Of a DNA stretch of 64,000 nucleotides, positions 52,278 to 61,503 are shown in pieces. Each line of letters begins with the position of its first letter. Within the stretch, counting starts at the first letter, position 1. A program made the position numbers and the translations under genes. The DNA lies in assembly GCA_001570385.1 (NCBI GenBank), contig BBYL01000010.1, forward strand, positions 248,001 through 312,000. The letters run 5' to 3'. The notes under the pieces were generated by a model. That model was not told the origin of the DNA and did no database searches. It saw only the letters and a list, made by a program, of their open reading frames with translations. The stretch is from Microtetraspora glauca (GTDB lineage: Bacteria > Actinomycetota > Actinomycetes > Streptosporangiales > Streptosporangiaceae).

Positions 52278-55200
52278 TCAGGACGCGGCTTCGCGAAGAC
52301 GCTGGCTGACGACCTGGGTGACGCCGTCGCCGCGCATGGACACGCCGTACAGCGCGTCGGCGATCTCCATGGTGCGCTTCTGGTGCGTGATGACGATCAG
52401 CTGGGAGTTCTGCCGCAGCTCTTCGAACAGGGTCAGCAGCCGCTGCGTGTTGGTGTCGTCCAGGGCCGCCTCGACCTCGTCCATCACATAGAACGGCGAC
52501 GGACGGGCCTTGAAGATCGCGACGAGGAACGCGACCGCGGTGAGCGACCGCTCTCCACCGGAGAGCAGCGACAGCCGCTTCACCTTCTTGCCGGGCGGCC
52601 TGGCCTCGACCTCGACGCCCGTGGTCAGCATGTCGCTGGGGTCCGTGAGCAGCAGGCGGCCCTCACCGCCGGGGAAGACCCGCCCGAAGATCTCGGAGAA
52701 CTCTCGGGCCACGTCCTCGTACGCCGCGGAGAACACCTGCTCGACCCGGTCGTCGACCTCCTTGACGACGAGGAGGAGATCCCTGCGGGTCTTCTTGAGG
52801 TCTTCCAGCTGGGAGGTCAGGAACGCGTGCCGCTCCTCGAGCGCGGCGAACTCCTCCAGGGCGAGCGGGTTGACCTTGCCGAGCTGGGTCATCTGGCGTT
52901 CCGCCGTCCTGGCCCGCTTCTCCTGCTCCTCGCGTACGAAGGGGACCGGAGGCTCGCCGGGCACCGGAACCTCCGGGCCGTATTCGGCGATCAGGGCGTC
53001 CGGCTCGACGCCGTACTCGTCGAAGGCCCGCTGCTCCAGCTGTTCGAGCCGCAGCCGCTGCTCGGTGCGGGCCATCTCGCTGCCGTGTACCCGGTTGACC
53101 AGCTTGTCCAGCTCTCCGCCGAGTTCGCGGACGCGGAGCCGTACCGTCTTGAGCTCCGTCTCGATCTCGCCGCGCGCCCGCTCGGCCTCGTCCCGCTCGG
53201 CCGCGGCCTGTTCGAGCGACCCCACCAGCGCCGTGAGCGCGGCCTGGGCGCCGCGGGCGACCGCGGCGGCGGTCTGGGCCTGCCTGCGCCGCCGCTCGCG
53301 CTGTGCCGCCGCCCTGGCCCGATCCTCGCGCTCGCGCTGGGCGGCGCGCAGCAGCCCCTCGGCACGACCGGCGATGCCCCTGACCCGTTCCTCGGCGGTG
53401 CGGACGGCGAGCCGCGCCTCCATCTCCGTCTGTCTGCTCACGCCGCAGGCGGCGGCCAGCTCGTCTCGCGTGTCGGTGGTCGGTTCGGCCTCCAGCTCCT
53501 GGGCGTACTCCGCCTCGGCCAGCCGCTCCTCCATCTCGGCCGCGTCCGCCTGGGCCGCCTCCCTGGCCTCCTCCGCGTCCTGTACGGCCTTCGCCAGCCG
53601 GGCGCCCTCATCCTGGGCCGCCTTGACGGCGGCCTCCAGCCGGGCGAACTGTTTGGCCGCGTCGGCGGCCTTCCGGTCGGCGTCCCGCTGCCTGGTCCTG
53701 ACCCTGTCCAGTACGGCCTGGGCCGCGTTGAGCCCGTTCTGCGCGCTGTTGACGGTGTTCTGCGCGGCACTGACCCCGGTCTGGGCCTCGTTCACCCGCG
53801 CCTGGGCGGCCTCCAGCGCGAGCTGGGCCTCCCCTTCGGCGGCAATGGCCTCGTCGAGGACCTGAGCGTTCTCCTCGGCGGCGGCGCGGGCCGCCTCCAG
53901 GTCGGCGACCGCCTCGTCAAGCGCGGCCCGCATCTGAAGCGCCGAACCGCCGGTGCCCGAGCCGCCCCGCGCCTCGTACGCGCCGAGCAGGTCGCCGGAA
54001 CGGGTGACGGCCCGGACGCCCGGGTGGCCCTCCACCACCTTGCGCGCGGCGGCGAGGTCGTCGACGACGAGCACGCCGGACAGGACGCCGTCCACGGCGG
54101 CGCGCAGCTCGCCGGGAACGGTGACTAGGTCCGCCGCCCATGCGGCACCGTCGATCGGCACGGGCGGTGTCCCACCGTGCCGCGCCGGCGTCGGGGACGC
54201 GATCAGCAGCCCCGCCCTGCCGCCGTCGCCGTCCCGCAGGTGTTCGAGCGCCTCGACGGCGCTGTTGAGGGAGTCGACGGCGACCGCGTCGGCCGCCAGT
54301 ACGGAGGCGACGGCGGATTCGGCTCCCGGCTGGACGGTCAGCAGAGTCGCGATCGGGCCGAGCACGCCGGGGATCCCCGCGCCGAGCAGCCCGGCCGCGC
54401 CGTCGACACCCTGGGCGAGGCTCATCTCCAGTGCTTCACGGCGGGCCTCCAGCGCGGCGACGGCGCGCTGGGACTCCTGGTCGGCGGCGCGAGCCGTACC
54501 GACCGCCGACGTGGCGGCCGCGAGCGCGGACCTGGGGGCCGCGACGGCCTCCTTGGCCTCGTCGACCGCTTCCTTGGCCTGGTCCACCACGGCCCTGGCC
54601 GACTCGACGGCGGCGCGGGCGAGATCCACGCCCTCCTGGGCGGTGTCGAGCTCGGCGACCAGCGCCGGGTCGGCCGCCGGCTCGTCGAGCTCGTGCGCGT
54701 CGCAGTCGGCCTGCGCCCGCTCCGCACGCTGCCGGGCCTCCTCCAGCGCCCGGGCGAGCCTGCCGATCTCGTCACCGGCGGCCCTGGCCCTGCTCCTGGC
54801 GGACTCGACCTGGCCGCGCAGCCTGGCGAGGCTCTCCCTCCGGTCCGCGGCGGCCCTGGCGGCCACGGCCAGCCTGCGCTCCTCCTGGCTCAGCGCCTCC
54901 TCGGCCTCGGCGCGGATCTCCACCGCGGCGGACAACCGCTCGCGTGCCTCGTCGAGCTCCTCCGAGAGGATGCGCTCCTTCTCGCGGACCTCGGCGGCCT
55001 CCCGTTCGAACTCCTCGGGGTCGCGGCCGCGTCGCTCGATCGACGCCGCGTCGGCGGCGTGCCGCTCCCGCTCGACGGCGAGGCTCTCGACTCCGCGCAG
55101 CCGCTCCCGGATCGCCGAGAGCCGGTAGAACGTCTCCTGGGCGGCGGTGAGGCGCGGCTGGGCCTCACCCGCCGCCGCCTCCAGCTCGGCCTCCCGCCGC

Positions 55201-55997
55201 TGGTCCCGCGCGAGGTCGCTCTCGACCTGGGCGCGCCGCGTCTGGACGGCCGCCTCGTCCGCGGCCTCACGTTCCAGGGTCTCGCGGAGGGTGACCACGT
55301 CGTCGGCGAGCAGTCGCAGGCGGGCGTCACGCAGGTCGGCCTGGATGACCGCGGCCTTGCGCGCGATCTCCGCCTGGCGACCGAGCGGCTTGAGCTGGCG
55401 GCGCAGCTCGGTCGCGAGGTCCTGCACGCGGGTGAGGTTGGCCTGCATCGCGTCGAGCTTCCGCAGCGCCTTCTCCTTGCGCTTGCGGTGCTTGAGGACG
55501 CCCGCGGCCTCCTCGATGAACGCCCTGCGGTCCTCGGGGCCGGCGTGCAGCACCTGGTCGAGCTGGCCCTGCCCGACGATCACGTGCATCTCGCGGCCGA
55601 TGCCGGAGTCGGAGAGGAGCTCCTGGATGTCGAGGAGGCGGCAGGTGTCGCCGTTGATGGCGTATTCGCTCTGGCCCGACCTGAACATCAGGCGGCTGAT
55701 CGTCACCTCGGTGTAGTCGATCGGCAGCGCGCCGTCGGTGTTGTCGATCGTGAGCGTGACCTCGGCCCGGCCGAGCGGCGGCCGGCTGGAGGTCCCGGCG
55801 AAGATGACGTCCTCCATCTTGCCGCCGCGCAGCGACTTCGCGCTGTGCTCGCCCATCACCCAGGCGAGCGCGTCGACGACGTTGGACTTGCCCGAGCCGT
55901 TGGGGCCGACCACGCAGGTGATGCCGGGCTCGAAGCGCAGGGTGGTCGCGGAGGCGAAGGACTTGAAGCCGCGCAGGGTCAAGGTCTTCAGGTACAA
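52278..55997 (-). CDS. smc: chromosome segregation ATPase Smc
   Basis: A 1239-residue condensin ATPase. N-terminal Walker A GPNGSGKSNVVDA, then a long coiled coil, a hinge near residues 530-690, a second coiled coil, and the C-terminal ABC signature LSGGERSLTA with Walker B FYVMDEVEAALD. The start is TTG (MYLKTLTLRGFKSFAS), with a GGGAGGGG run upstream. It compacts and aligns chromosomes with ScpA/ScpB, which are not in this window. Confidence 0.98.
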   Translation of the reverse strand: MYLKTLTLRGFKSFASATTLRFEPGITCVVGPNGSGKSNVVDALAWVMGEHSAKSLRGGKMEDVIFAGTSSRPPLGRAEVTLTIDNTDGALPIDYTEVTISRLMFRSGQSEYAINGDTCRLLDIQELLSDSGIGREMHVIVGQGQLDQVLHAGPEDRRAFIEEAAGVLKHRKRKEKALRKLDAMQANLTRVQDLATELRRQLKPLGRQAEIARKAAVIQADLRDARLRLLADDVVTLRETLEREAADEAAVQTRRAQVESDLARDQRREAELEAAAGEAQPRLTAAQETFYRLSAIRERLRGVESLAVERERHAADAASIERRGRDPEEFEREAAEVREKERILSEELDEARERLSAAVEIRAEAEEALSQEERRLAVAARAAADRRESLARLRGQVESARSRARAAGDEIGRLARALEEARQRAERAQADCDAHELDEPAADPALVAELDTAQEGVDLARAAVESARAVVDQAKEAVDEAKEAVAAPRSALAAATSAVGTARAADQESQRAVAALEARREALEMSLAQGVDGAAGLLGAGIPGVLGPIATLLTVQPGAESAVASVLAADAVAVDSLNSAVEALEHLRDGDGGRAGLLIASPTPARHGGTPPVPIDGAAWAADLVTVPGELRAAVDGVLSGVLVVDDLAAARKVVEGHPGVRAVTRSGDLLGAYEARGGSGTGGSALQMRAALDEAVADLEAARAAAEENAQVLDEAIAAEGEAQLALEAAQARVNEAQTGVSAAQNTVNSAQNGLNAAQAVLDRVRTRQRDADRKAADAAKQFARLEAAVKAAQDEGARLAKAVQDAEEAREAAQADAAEMEERLAEAEYAQELEAEPTTDTRDELAAACGVSRQTEMEARLAVRTAEERVRGIAGRAEGLLRAAQREREDRARAAAQRERRRRQAQTAAAVARGAQAALTALVGSLEQAAAERDEAERARGEIETELKTVRLRVRELGGELDKLVNRVHGSEMARTEQRLRLEQLEQRAFDEYGVEPDALIAEYGPEVPVPGEPPVPFVREEQEKRARTAERQMTQLGKVNPLALEEFAALEERHAFLTSQLEDLKKTRRDLLLVVKEVDDRVEQVFSAAYEDVAREFSEIFGRVFPGGEGRLLLTDPSDMLTTGVEVEARPPGKKVKRLSLLSGGERSLTAVAFLVAIFKARPSPFYVMDEVEAALDDTNTQRLLTLFEELRQNSQLIVITHQKRTMEIADALYGVSMRGDGVTQVVSQRLREAAS

Positions 55998-56214
55998 CGA
56001 CCGGCCCCCTCCCTGCCCAACTTTCCGGGAAGACTACCGGCACCCGCAGACGAGAGGCATCGGATATCACCCGAACGCGACACTAAGTCCCGTCATGGAA
56101 TACCCGTGGGGACAACTTTATGCGGCGGCGAGATTATCGGACCGACACCGGGAAGACATAACGGCACAAATGCGTTTCAACCGGCCGCGATAAGGATTAT
56201 GGTACGCAAATGAC

Positions 56215-56240
56215 AAGGGACGCCTTTGGCAGGCGCCCCT
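56215..56240 (-). terminator. terminator of the 64-residue protein gene
   Basis: AAGGGACGCCT pairs with AGGCGCCCCT with one mismatch, about 22 bp past the stop. Confidence 0.75.
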
Positions 56241-56262
56241 GACGGTGTTTCCGCTCCCGGCC

Positions 56263-56457
56263 TCAGGTGAGGGCCGGCTCGCGATCCTGTAGCCGGACCA
56301 GTGCCTCATCCCGAGACTGCGCCGCCAGCGCATCGTTCTGTGCCTGGAGCCGGGTTAGTTCTGCCTCCAGGTCCCGGATGCGCTGCTGGAGACGGCGCAT
56401 TTCGGAGACCATTCGAGGGTCAGGACCGCCGACGTGGCCGAGTAGAGCCTTCGCCAT
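56263..56457 (-). CDS. 64-residue coiled-coil protein
   Basis: A short helical protein with a clear coiled coil (MRRLQQRIRDLEAELTRLQA). It follows the acylphosphatase gene and has its own GGAGG site, 7-10 bp from ATG. The position near smc and the coiled coil recall small uncharacterised actinomycete proteins. A terminator follows it. Confidence 0.75.
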   Translation of the reverse strand: MAKALLGHVGGPDPRMVSEMRRLQQRIRDLEAELTRLQAQNDALAAQSRDEALVRLQDREPALT

Positions 56458-56645
56458 AGTAAAGGGTCCTCCACGCTGAGTGACCAGACTGGTTCGCGCA
56501 CTTCATGCCGCGGGAGGGGTGCGCGTGGTTCCTCTCAAGAGTCGCACCGGCATTGGAGGCGGTCAAGTTGAACGCTTCACACAGACGCACCGATGGGCAC
56601 TCCCGGCATGCAAATATACCGCATTTGCGCCGCCTGAAGGAAGGG

Positions 56646-56915
56646 CTATCGCTCGACAAAACCCACCAAACCGCCCTTAGCGTCACTCCAACGCTCCGTA
56701 ACGCCATCCACTCGCCCGGGCGTGTCGCCGCCTCTCAGCAGCCCAAGAAGCGATTCACATGATTCCCGTGGACCTTCGGCCACGATCTCAACCCTGCCGT
56801 CGGACAGGTTCGCCGCCCAGCCGGCGAGCCCGAGCTCCAGCGCCCTGGCCCGGGTCCACCAGCGGAACCCCACACCCTGCACCCGTCCGCGCACCCACGC
56901 CGTCAACCGGATCAT
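56646..56915 (-). CDS. acylphosphatase
   Basis: An 89-residue protein of the usual size. The catalytic Arg is in [13 protein letters not shown] and the Asn in [17 protein letters not shown]. It hydrolyses acyl phosphates such as carbamoyl or acetyl phosphate. ATG at 56915; the longer ORF start is outside the family. Confidence 0.95.
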   Translation of the reverse strand: MIRLTAWVRGRVQGVGFRWWTRARALELGLAGWAANLSDGRVEIVAEGPRESCESLLGLLRGGDTPGRVDGVTERWSDAKGGLVGFVER

Positions 56916-56974
56916 GACTCCCAGTATCCAAGAGCCCGCCCGGCCCCCGGAAATCGCGGCGGTGCGGGTCGCGG

Positions 56975-57937
56975 TCAGGGGCGGGCGTCCCGGGGACGCG
57001 GCTGGCACCGGGGGCAGCTGTAGGAGGACCGGTTCATGAACGCCTCACGCCTGATCGGGGTGCCGCAGCGGCGGCAGGGCTCGTCCCGCCTGCCGTACAC
57101 CGCAAGGGACCGGTCGAAGTAGCCGCTCTCGCCGTTGACGTTCACGTACAGACTGTCGAAGGAGGTCCCGCCCTCCCCGAGCGCCTCGGACATCACGTCG
57201 CGGGCGGCGGCGAGGAGTTCGGCGATCTTCTTGGTGGTCAGCGTCTCGGTGGGCCGGGCCCAGTGCAGCCGTGCCCGCCACAGCGCCTCGTCGGCGTAGA
57301 TGTTGCCGACCCCGCTGATCAGCGACTGGTCGAGCAGCGCCCGCTTGATCCCGGTACGCCGGCGGCGCACCCTGATCGCGAACTCCGTGTCGTCGAAGAC
57401 GTCCTCGAACGGATCCGGCGCGATGTGCGCGACCGGTTCCGGCACCGGACGGTACGGCCCGGCATGCGACGGCCGTACGGGAACGGTCAGCGGCGCGACG
57501 AGGACATGACCGAACGTGCGCTGGTCGACGAAGCGCAGGTCGGGACCGCCGTCGGCGAAGCCGATCCGGACCCGGAGGTGCTTCTCCAGCGGAGCGTCCG
57601 GATCGACCACCAGGAGTTGGCCGCTCATGCCCAGATGGGCGAGCAACGCCTCTCCCGCCACGTGCTCGGCCGATTCCGGCCCGGAGGGGTGTTCGGCCGT
57701 CCGGTCGGCCGCCGGCTCCGCGGCCGCGTGCTCCCCCTCGTCACCGAGCGGGAGCCAGAGATATTTGCCGCGTCGCTCGGCCGAGCGGATCTCGCGGCCC
57801 TTCAACTGGTCGGCGAGCTCTCCCGCGTTCCTGCGGACCGCGCGCGGGTGCAGCACGTCGGCCGACGCGATCGTCCGGCCGGACACCCATCGTTCGAGCC
57901 CGCGCCTGACGACCTCGACCTCAGGCAGCTCAGGCAT
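56975..57937 (-). CDS. mutM: formamidopyrimidine-DNA glycosylase Fpg/MutM
   Basis: A 320-residue repair glycosylase. The N-terminal catalytic PELPEVE, the LGMSGQL loop, the H2TH region ([14 protein letters not shown]) and the zinc finger ([13 protein letters not shown]) are present. Residues about 65-95 hold a low-complexity Ala/Glu/Pro insert in the first domain, making it about 30 residues longer than typical. Confidence 0.97.
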   Translation of the reverse strand: MPELPEVEVVRRGLERWVSGRTIASADVLHPRAVRRNAGELADQLKGREIRSAERRGKYLWLPLGDEGEHAAAEPAADRTAEHPSGPESAEHVAGEALLAHLGMSGQLLVVDPDAPLEKHLRVRIGFADGGPDLRFVDQRTFGHVLVAPLTVPVRPSHAGPYRPVPEPVAHIAPDPFEDVFDDTEFAIRVRRRRTGIKRALLDQSLISGVGNIYADEALWRARLHWARPTETLTTKKIAELLAAARDVMSEALGEGGTSFDSLYVNVNGESGYFDRSLAVYGRRDEPCRRCGTPIRREAFMNRSSYSCPRCQPRPRDARP

Positions 57938-57968
57938 CTCGCCCCCTCAGTCCGTCTCGGAGGTCGGC

Positions 57969-58715
57969 TCAGCCCTGGCCGAGTCCCGCGCCCTCACGGG
58001 CCTCTCGGACGGCGCGAATCGCCGTCCACGCCGCTTCGGCGGCCTGCTGCTCCGCCTCTTTCTTGCTCCGGCCCGCGCCCGTGCCGTACTCCGTCCCGCC
58101 GACGCGGACGGTCGCCACGAAGGACTTCGCGTGATCGGGGCCGCTCTCCTCGACGTGGTACTCCGGGACGCCGAGCATCTCGGCGGCGGTCAGCTCCTGC
58201 AGCGAGGTCTTCCAGTCGAGACCGGCGCCCAACGACGCGGACCGCGTGATCAGCGGGTCGAAGAGCAGGTGCACGACCCGGAACGCCTCGTCCAGGCCCT
58301 TGTCCACGTAGACCGTGCCGATCAGCGCCTCAAGGGTGTCGGCGAGGATCGAGGACTTGTCGCGCCCGCCGGTGCCCTCCTCGCCCCGGCCGAGGCGGAG
58401 GTACTTTCCGAGATTCAGGCCCCGGGCCACGTCCGCGAGCGCCCGCATGTTGACCACTGCGGCACGCAGCTTGGCGAGCTGGCCCTCGGGAAGGTCCGGG
58501 TGCCCCCGGAACAGCGTGTCGGTGACCACCAGCCCGAGCACCGAGTCGCCCAGGAACTCCAGGCGCTCGTTCGTGGGCAGGCCACCGTTCTCGTACGCGT
58601 AGGAGCGGTGCGTGAGAGCCCGTTCCAGGATGTCCGTGCTGAGCCGCACGTCGATCACTCGCGCCAGTTCTTCTCTGGCGATCTCCACTGCCACCGGCTT
58701 CATCGCTGCGCCCAC
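57969..58715 (-). CDS. rnc: ribonuclease III
   Basis: A 248-residue endonuclease for double-stranded RNA. The signature [13 protein letters not shown] and the Mg site [13 protein letters not shown] lie in the N-terminal domain; the dsRNA-binding domain follows (LQELTAAE to [13 protein letters not shown]). GTG 58715 follows GAGGAGG; the internal ATG 12 bases later is spaced too far. Confidence 0.97.
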   Translation of the reverse strand: MGAAMKPVAVEIAREELARVIDVRLSTDILERALTHRSYAYENGGLPTNERLEFLGDSVLGLVVTDTLFRGHPDLPEGQLAKLRAAVVNMRALADVARGLNLGKYLRLGRGEEGTGGRDKSSILADTLEALIGTVYVDKGLDEAFRVVHLLFDPLITRSASLGAGLDWKTSLQELTAAEMLGVPEYHVEESGPDHAKSFVATVRVGGTEYGTGAGRSKKEAEQQAAEAAWTAIRAVREAREGAGLGQG

Positions 58716-58954
58716 CGCTCCTCCTCATCACCCATGCACGGCAGCACCACACAGTGACATGGCCGGTGAGAAGCCCGAAGACGTGGTGGGCGCCGGTTCC
58801 CCAGAGACTGGAGCCTCCCGGCGTCCACCACGGCCGCGGGCACGTCTTGCCTGTCGCTCATGCTCCGCCCGCCACCGTACGCGCTGAAAGCAAGGTAACG
58901 CCGACCGGGGCGTCTTGACGACCCGGCCGGCGTCCCTATCCGCTTATCGCGCGA

Positions 58955-59134
58955 TCAGGCCGACGGCTCGATGACCTGACGGCGGTTGTAGGTGCCACAG
59001 CTCGGGCACGCCACGTGCGGGCGCTTCGGCGAGCGGCACTGGGGGCAGCTCACGAGCGCGACCGCGGCGGCCTTCCACTGGGACCTGCGGGCGCGGGTGT
59101 TGCTCCGCGACATCTTCCGCTTGGGGACGGCCAC
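58955..59134 (-). CDS. rpmF: 50S ribosomal protein L32
   Basis: A 59-residue zinc-ribbon L32 protein ([18 protein letters not shown]), with four Cys (CPQCRSP and CPSCGTY). GTG follows AGGAGGG. One base separates it from the DUF177 stop, forming the usual DUF177–rpmF pair. Confidence 0.98.
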   Translation of the reverse strand: MAVPKRKMSRSNTRARRSQWKAAAVALVSCPQCRSPKRPHVACPSCGTYNRRQVIEPSA

Positions 59135-59135
59135 G

Positions 59136-59708
59136 TCAACCCTCCTGATCGTCTTTGTTGTCCACAACCAAACCCTGCAGCGACGCCCAGCGCACGTCGA
59201 TGCGCTCGTGCCCGTGGTCCGAGCCGGCTTCCGCCAGCTTGACCCCGCATTCCGCGCAGAGACCGGGGCAGTCCTCACTGCACACCGGGCTCAGCGGCAG
59301 TGAGAGCACCACCGCGTCACGGAATATCGGCTCGAGATCGAGCAGTTCGCCGTCGAGGAGCAAGTCGTCCTCTCCGGCGTCCTCCGCCGAGTAGAAGAAA
59401 AGCTCCTGGAAACCGACCTCGATCTCCGAGGTCAGCGGATCCAGGCAGCGCGAGCACTCTCCACTGAGAGGAGTCCGCGCCGTGCCCGTCACGAGCACGC
59501 CTTCCATCACCGCCTCGAGCCGGATGTCCAGCTCGACGTCGGCGTCCTTGGGGACGCCGATCATTCCGACCGCGAGGTCCGCCGGTGCCGGAAGAACCGG
59601 GCTGATCCTGTGCATCGACCCCGGTCGCCGTCCCAGATCGTGAGTGGAAATCACCCAAGGGGCTCGGGGGTCGAGGCTGCGCAGAGTCATCCTGCTCTCG
59701 TTAGGCAT
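59136..59708 (-). CDS. YceD/DUF177 family protein
   Basis: A 190-residue protein. Typical features are [20 protein letters not shown] and a C-terminal Cys cluster ([14 protein letters not shown]). It is nearly always cotranscribed with rpmF and its plant and bacterial relatives act in large-subunit rRNA accumulation. Two starts are plausible, 59708 and 59690. Part of the coaD–DUF177–rpmF group. Confidence 0.95.
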   Translation of the reverse strand: MPNESRMTLRSLDPRAPWVISTHDLGRRPGSMHRISPVLPAPADLAVGMIGVPKDADVELDIRLEAVMEGVLVTGTARTPLSGECSRCLDPLTSEIEVGFQELFFYSAEDAGEDDLLLDGELLDLEPIFRDAVVLSLPLSPVCSEDCPGLCAECGVKLAEAGSDHGHERIDVRWASLQGLVVDNKDDQEG

Positions 59709-59760
59709 GACGAATCACCGCCGTCGTGCAAGGCCGAATAGAAAGGATACCAGCCGGTGG

Positions 59761-60237
59761 TCAGCCTCTGAGCCGCTCGACGAGCAGCCGCTGGACGAGG
59801 TCCGGGACCAGGCCGGATACGTCCCCACCATACCGTGCGATCTCCTTCAGCCTGCTCGAGGAGAGGAAGGAGTACTCCGGATTGGTGGACATGAACAGCG
59901 TCTCCACTCCGGACATGCGGTAGTTCAGCTGTGCCATCTGGAGCTCGTAGTCGAAGTCGCTGACCGCGCGGAGGCCCTTCACGATCGCCGGGATGTCGTT
60001 CTGCCGGCAGTAGTCGACCAGCAGCCCGTGGAACTTCTCCACCCGGACGTTTCCGTACTCCTTGGTCACCGCCTCGAGCATCTCTATCCGCTCGTCGACG
60101 GTGAACAACCCGGTCTTCTCCATGTTGATCAACACGGCGACGACGACCTCGTCGTACAACCGCGAGGTCCGGCCGATGATGTCCAGATGTCCGTTGGTCA
60201 CGGGGTCGAAGGACCCCGGGCATACGACGCGACGCAA
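59761..60237 (-). CDS. coaD: phosphopantetheine adenylyltransferase
   Basis: A 158-residue enzyme that makes dephospho-CoA from 4'-phosphopantetheine. Nucleotide-binding GSFDPVTNGHLDI with the T/HxGH motif, and the C-terminal SSSRLKEIARYGG. TTG start, 15 bases after the rsmD stop. Confidence 0.98.
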   Translation of the reverse strand: MRRVVCPGSFDPVTNGHLDIIGRTSRLYDEVVVAVLINMEKTGLFTVDERIEMLEAVTKEYGNVRVEKFHGLLVDYCRQNDIPAIVKGLRAVSDFDYELQMAQLNYRMSGVETLFMSTNPEYSFLSSSRLKEIARYGGDVSGLVPDLVQRLLVERLRG

Positions 60238-60252
60238 GGCGCACCCCCAGGT

Positions 60253-60822
60253 TTACGGGTTCCCGGCTGCGTGACCGTACCAAACGGCCGCTTCCCCGTA
60301 TCGGCGGACCCTCTCCTCTTCGAAACCCGGCGGCCAGACCAGGTCCTTTCCCCTGGACTCCCGTTCGACCGCGACCAGCGCGCCGTCGACGAGCCACCCT
60401 TCCGAGCGGAGCGTCTCCAGGACCCTGGTGACCGTCTCGTCGGTGACCGTGTAGGGCGGATCGGCGAACACGAAGTCGTACGGCTCCGCGCAGCCCTGGG
60501 ACAGGACCCGCTCGACCTTCTCCGGCCTGAGCACGGCTCCGGGCAGCCCCAGCGCGGCGATGTTCTCCCTGATCGTCCGAGCGGCCCTCGCGTCGGACTC
60601 GACGAGCAGCGCGTGGGCGGCGCCTCTGCTCAGCGCCTCCAGGCCGACCGCTCCGGAGCCGGCGTAGAGATCGAGGACCCGGGCCCCGTCAAGCGAGCCC
60701 AAAAGCGAGCCCACGGTCGAGAACAACCCCTCCCTGGCCCGGTCGCTCGTCGGCCTGGTGCCCCTGCCCGGTGGCACTGCCAGCCTGCGTCCCCCGGCGC
60801 TACCTGCGATGACCCGCGTCAT
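60253..60822 (-). CDS. rsmD: 16S rRNA (guanine966-N2)-methyltransferase
   Basis: A 189-residue class I methyltransferase that modifies G966. RPTSDRAREGLFS, the SAM motif LDLYAGSGAVGLEALSRGA and the catalytic FADPPY are present. ATG at 60822, first gene of the rsmD–coaD–DUF177–rpmF cluster. Confidence 0.97.
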   Translation of the reverse strand: MTRVIAGSAGGRRLAVPPGRGTRPTSDRAREGLFSTVGSLLGSLDGARVLDLYAGSGAVGLEALSRGAAHALLVESDARAARTIRENIAALGLPGAVLRPEKVERVLSQGCAEPYDFVFADPPYTVTDETVTRVLETLRSEGWLVDGALVAVERESRGKDLVWPPGFEEERVRRYGEAAVWYGHAAGNP

Positions 60823-61503
60823 TCGTTCATTGTCCCGCTCTCGGCGAGGGGCCGGGAACGCCGGTGCGCCCACCGCGATCGGATCCCGTGCGGTCAAGAG
60901 TGGGCAAGGGGTGGCGACGAATGGGTAAGAGCGGTATCGCGGGGTCGCCGCGTTCCGCATGATGAGTTCTGCGGCCTTCGAGATGACCCAGGGGGAGGCC
61001 GGCCGGCGTGATCGTGAGCCCTTCCGCACGCCGGCGCCCTCGGCACCTGACCCGAGGGTGGGCCCAGCCGGGGACGGCATTCGGGGGGAGGCCGTCCCAA
61101 GGCTGGGCCCTGGGTCATTCTCATGCGCGAGGCTGCCACAGCGGCAGTACCTCGCGGGTTTTGCGGCCTTTCTGAGATCTAGGTCGACCTTTCCGAGATC
61201 TTCTCCGCCGTCCTCCGAGATCTTCTCCACCGCCCGGTGCCCGGCCCGCGTGCCCGGGCAGTACGCCCGGGTACGAGCTCAGGGGCCCCGCGCCCAGCCC
61301 TGTACGCCTGGGGACGAGCCGAGGACCGCCCGCAACCGGCCCTGTATGCCTGGGACGAGCTCAGGAGCCCGCGAGTGGCCTTGTTACGCCTCGACCCGAC
61401 CCCACGAGCCGCGCGACCGGCTCTGTAGAGCCGGAGACCAGCCCGGAACCCGCGCCCACCACCCGGAACGTCGGAAAGCCGGCGTGAGGCCACTCAGGAC
61501 CGC
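60823..61503. repeat. 680-bp non-coding region with a large hairpin and ~41-bp repeats
   Basis: No gene is supported. A very strong imperfect hairpin spans 61048-61117 (outer TGACCC/GGGTCA, middle GGGCCCAGCC/GGCTGGGCCC, inner GGGACGGC/GCCGTCCC). About five degenerate copies of a 40-42-bp unit beginning GTACGCC follow at 61261-61463. A 22-bp repeat with TCCGAGATCTTCTCC lies at about 61193-61230. The region separates recG from rsmD. Confidence 0.7.

Noticed and set aside
52510..53865. Long plus-strand reading frame (451 codons) within smc
   Set aside because: It lies entirely opposite the smc coding sequence and is Ala/Ser-rich, as expected from antisense reading of GC-rich codons.
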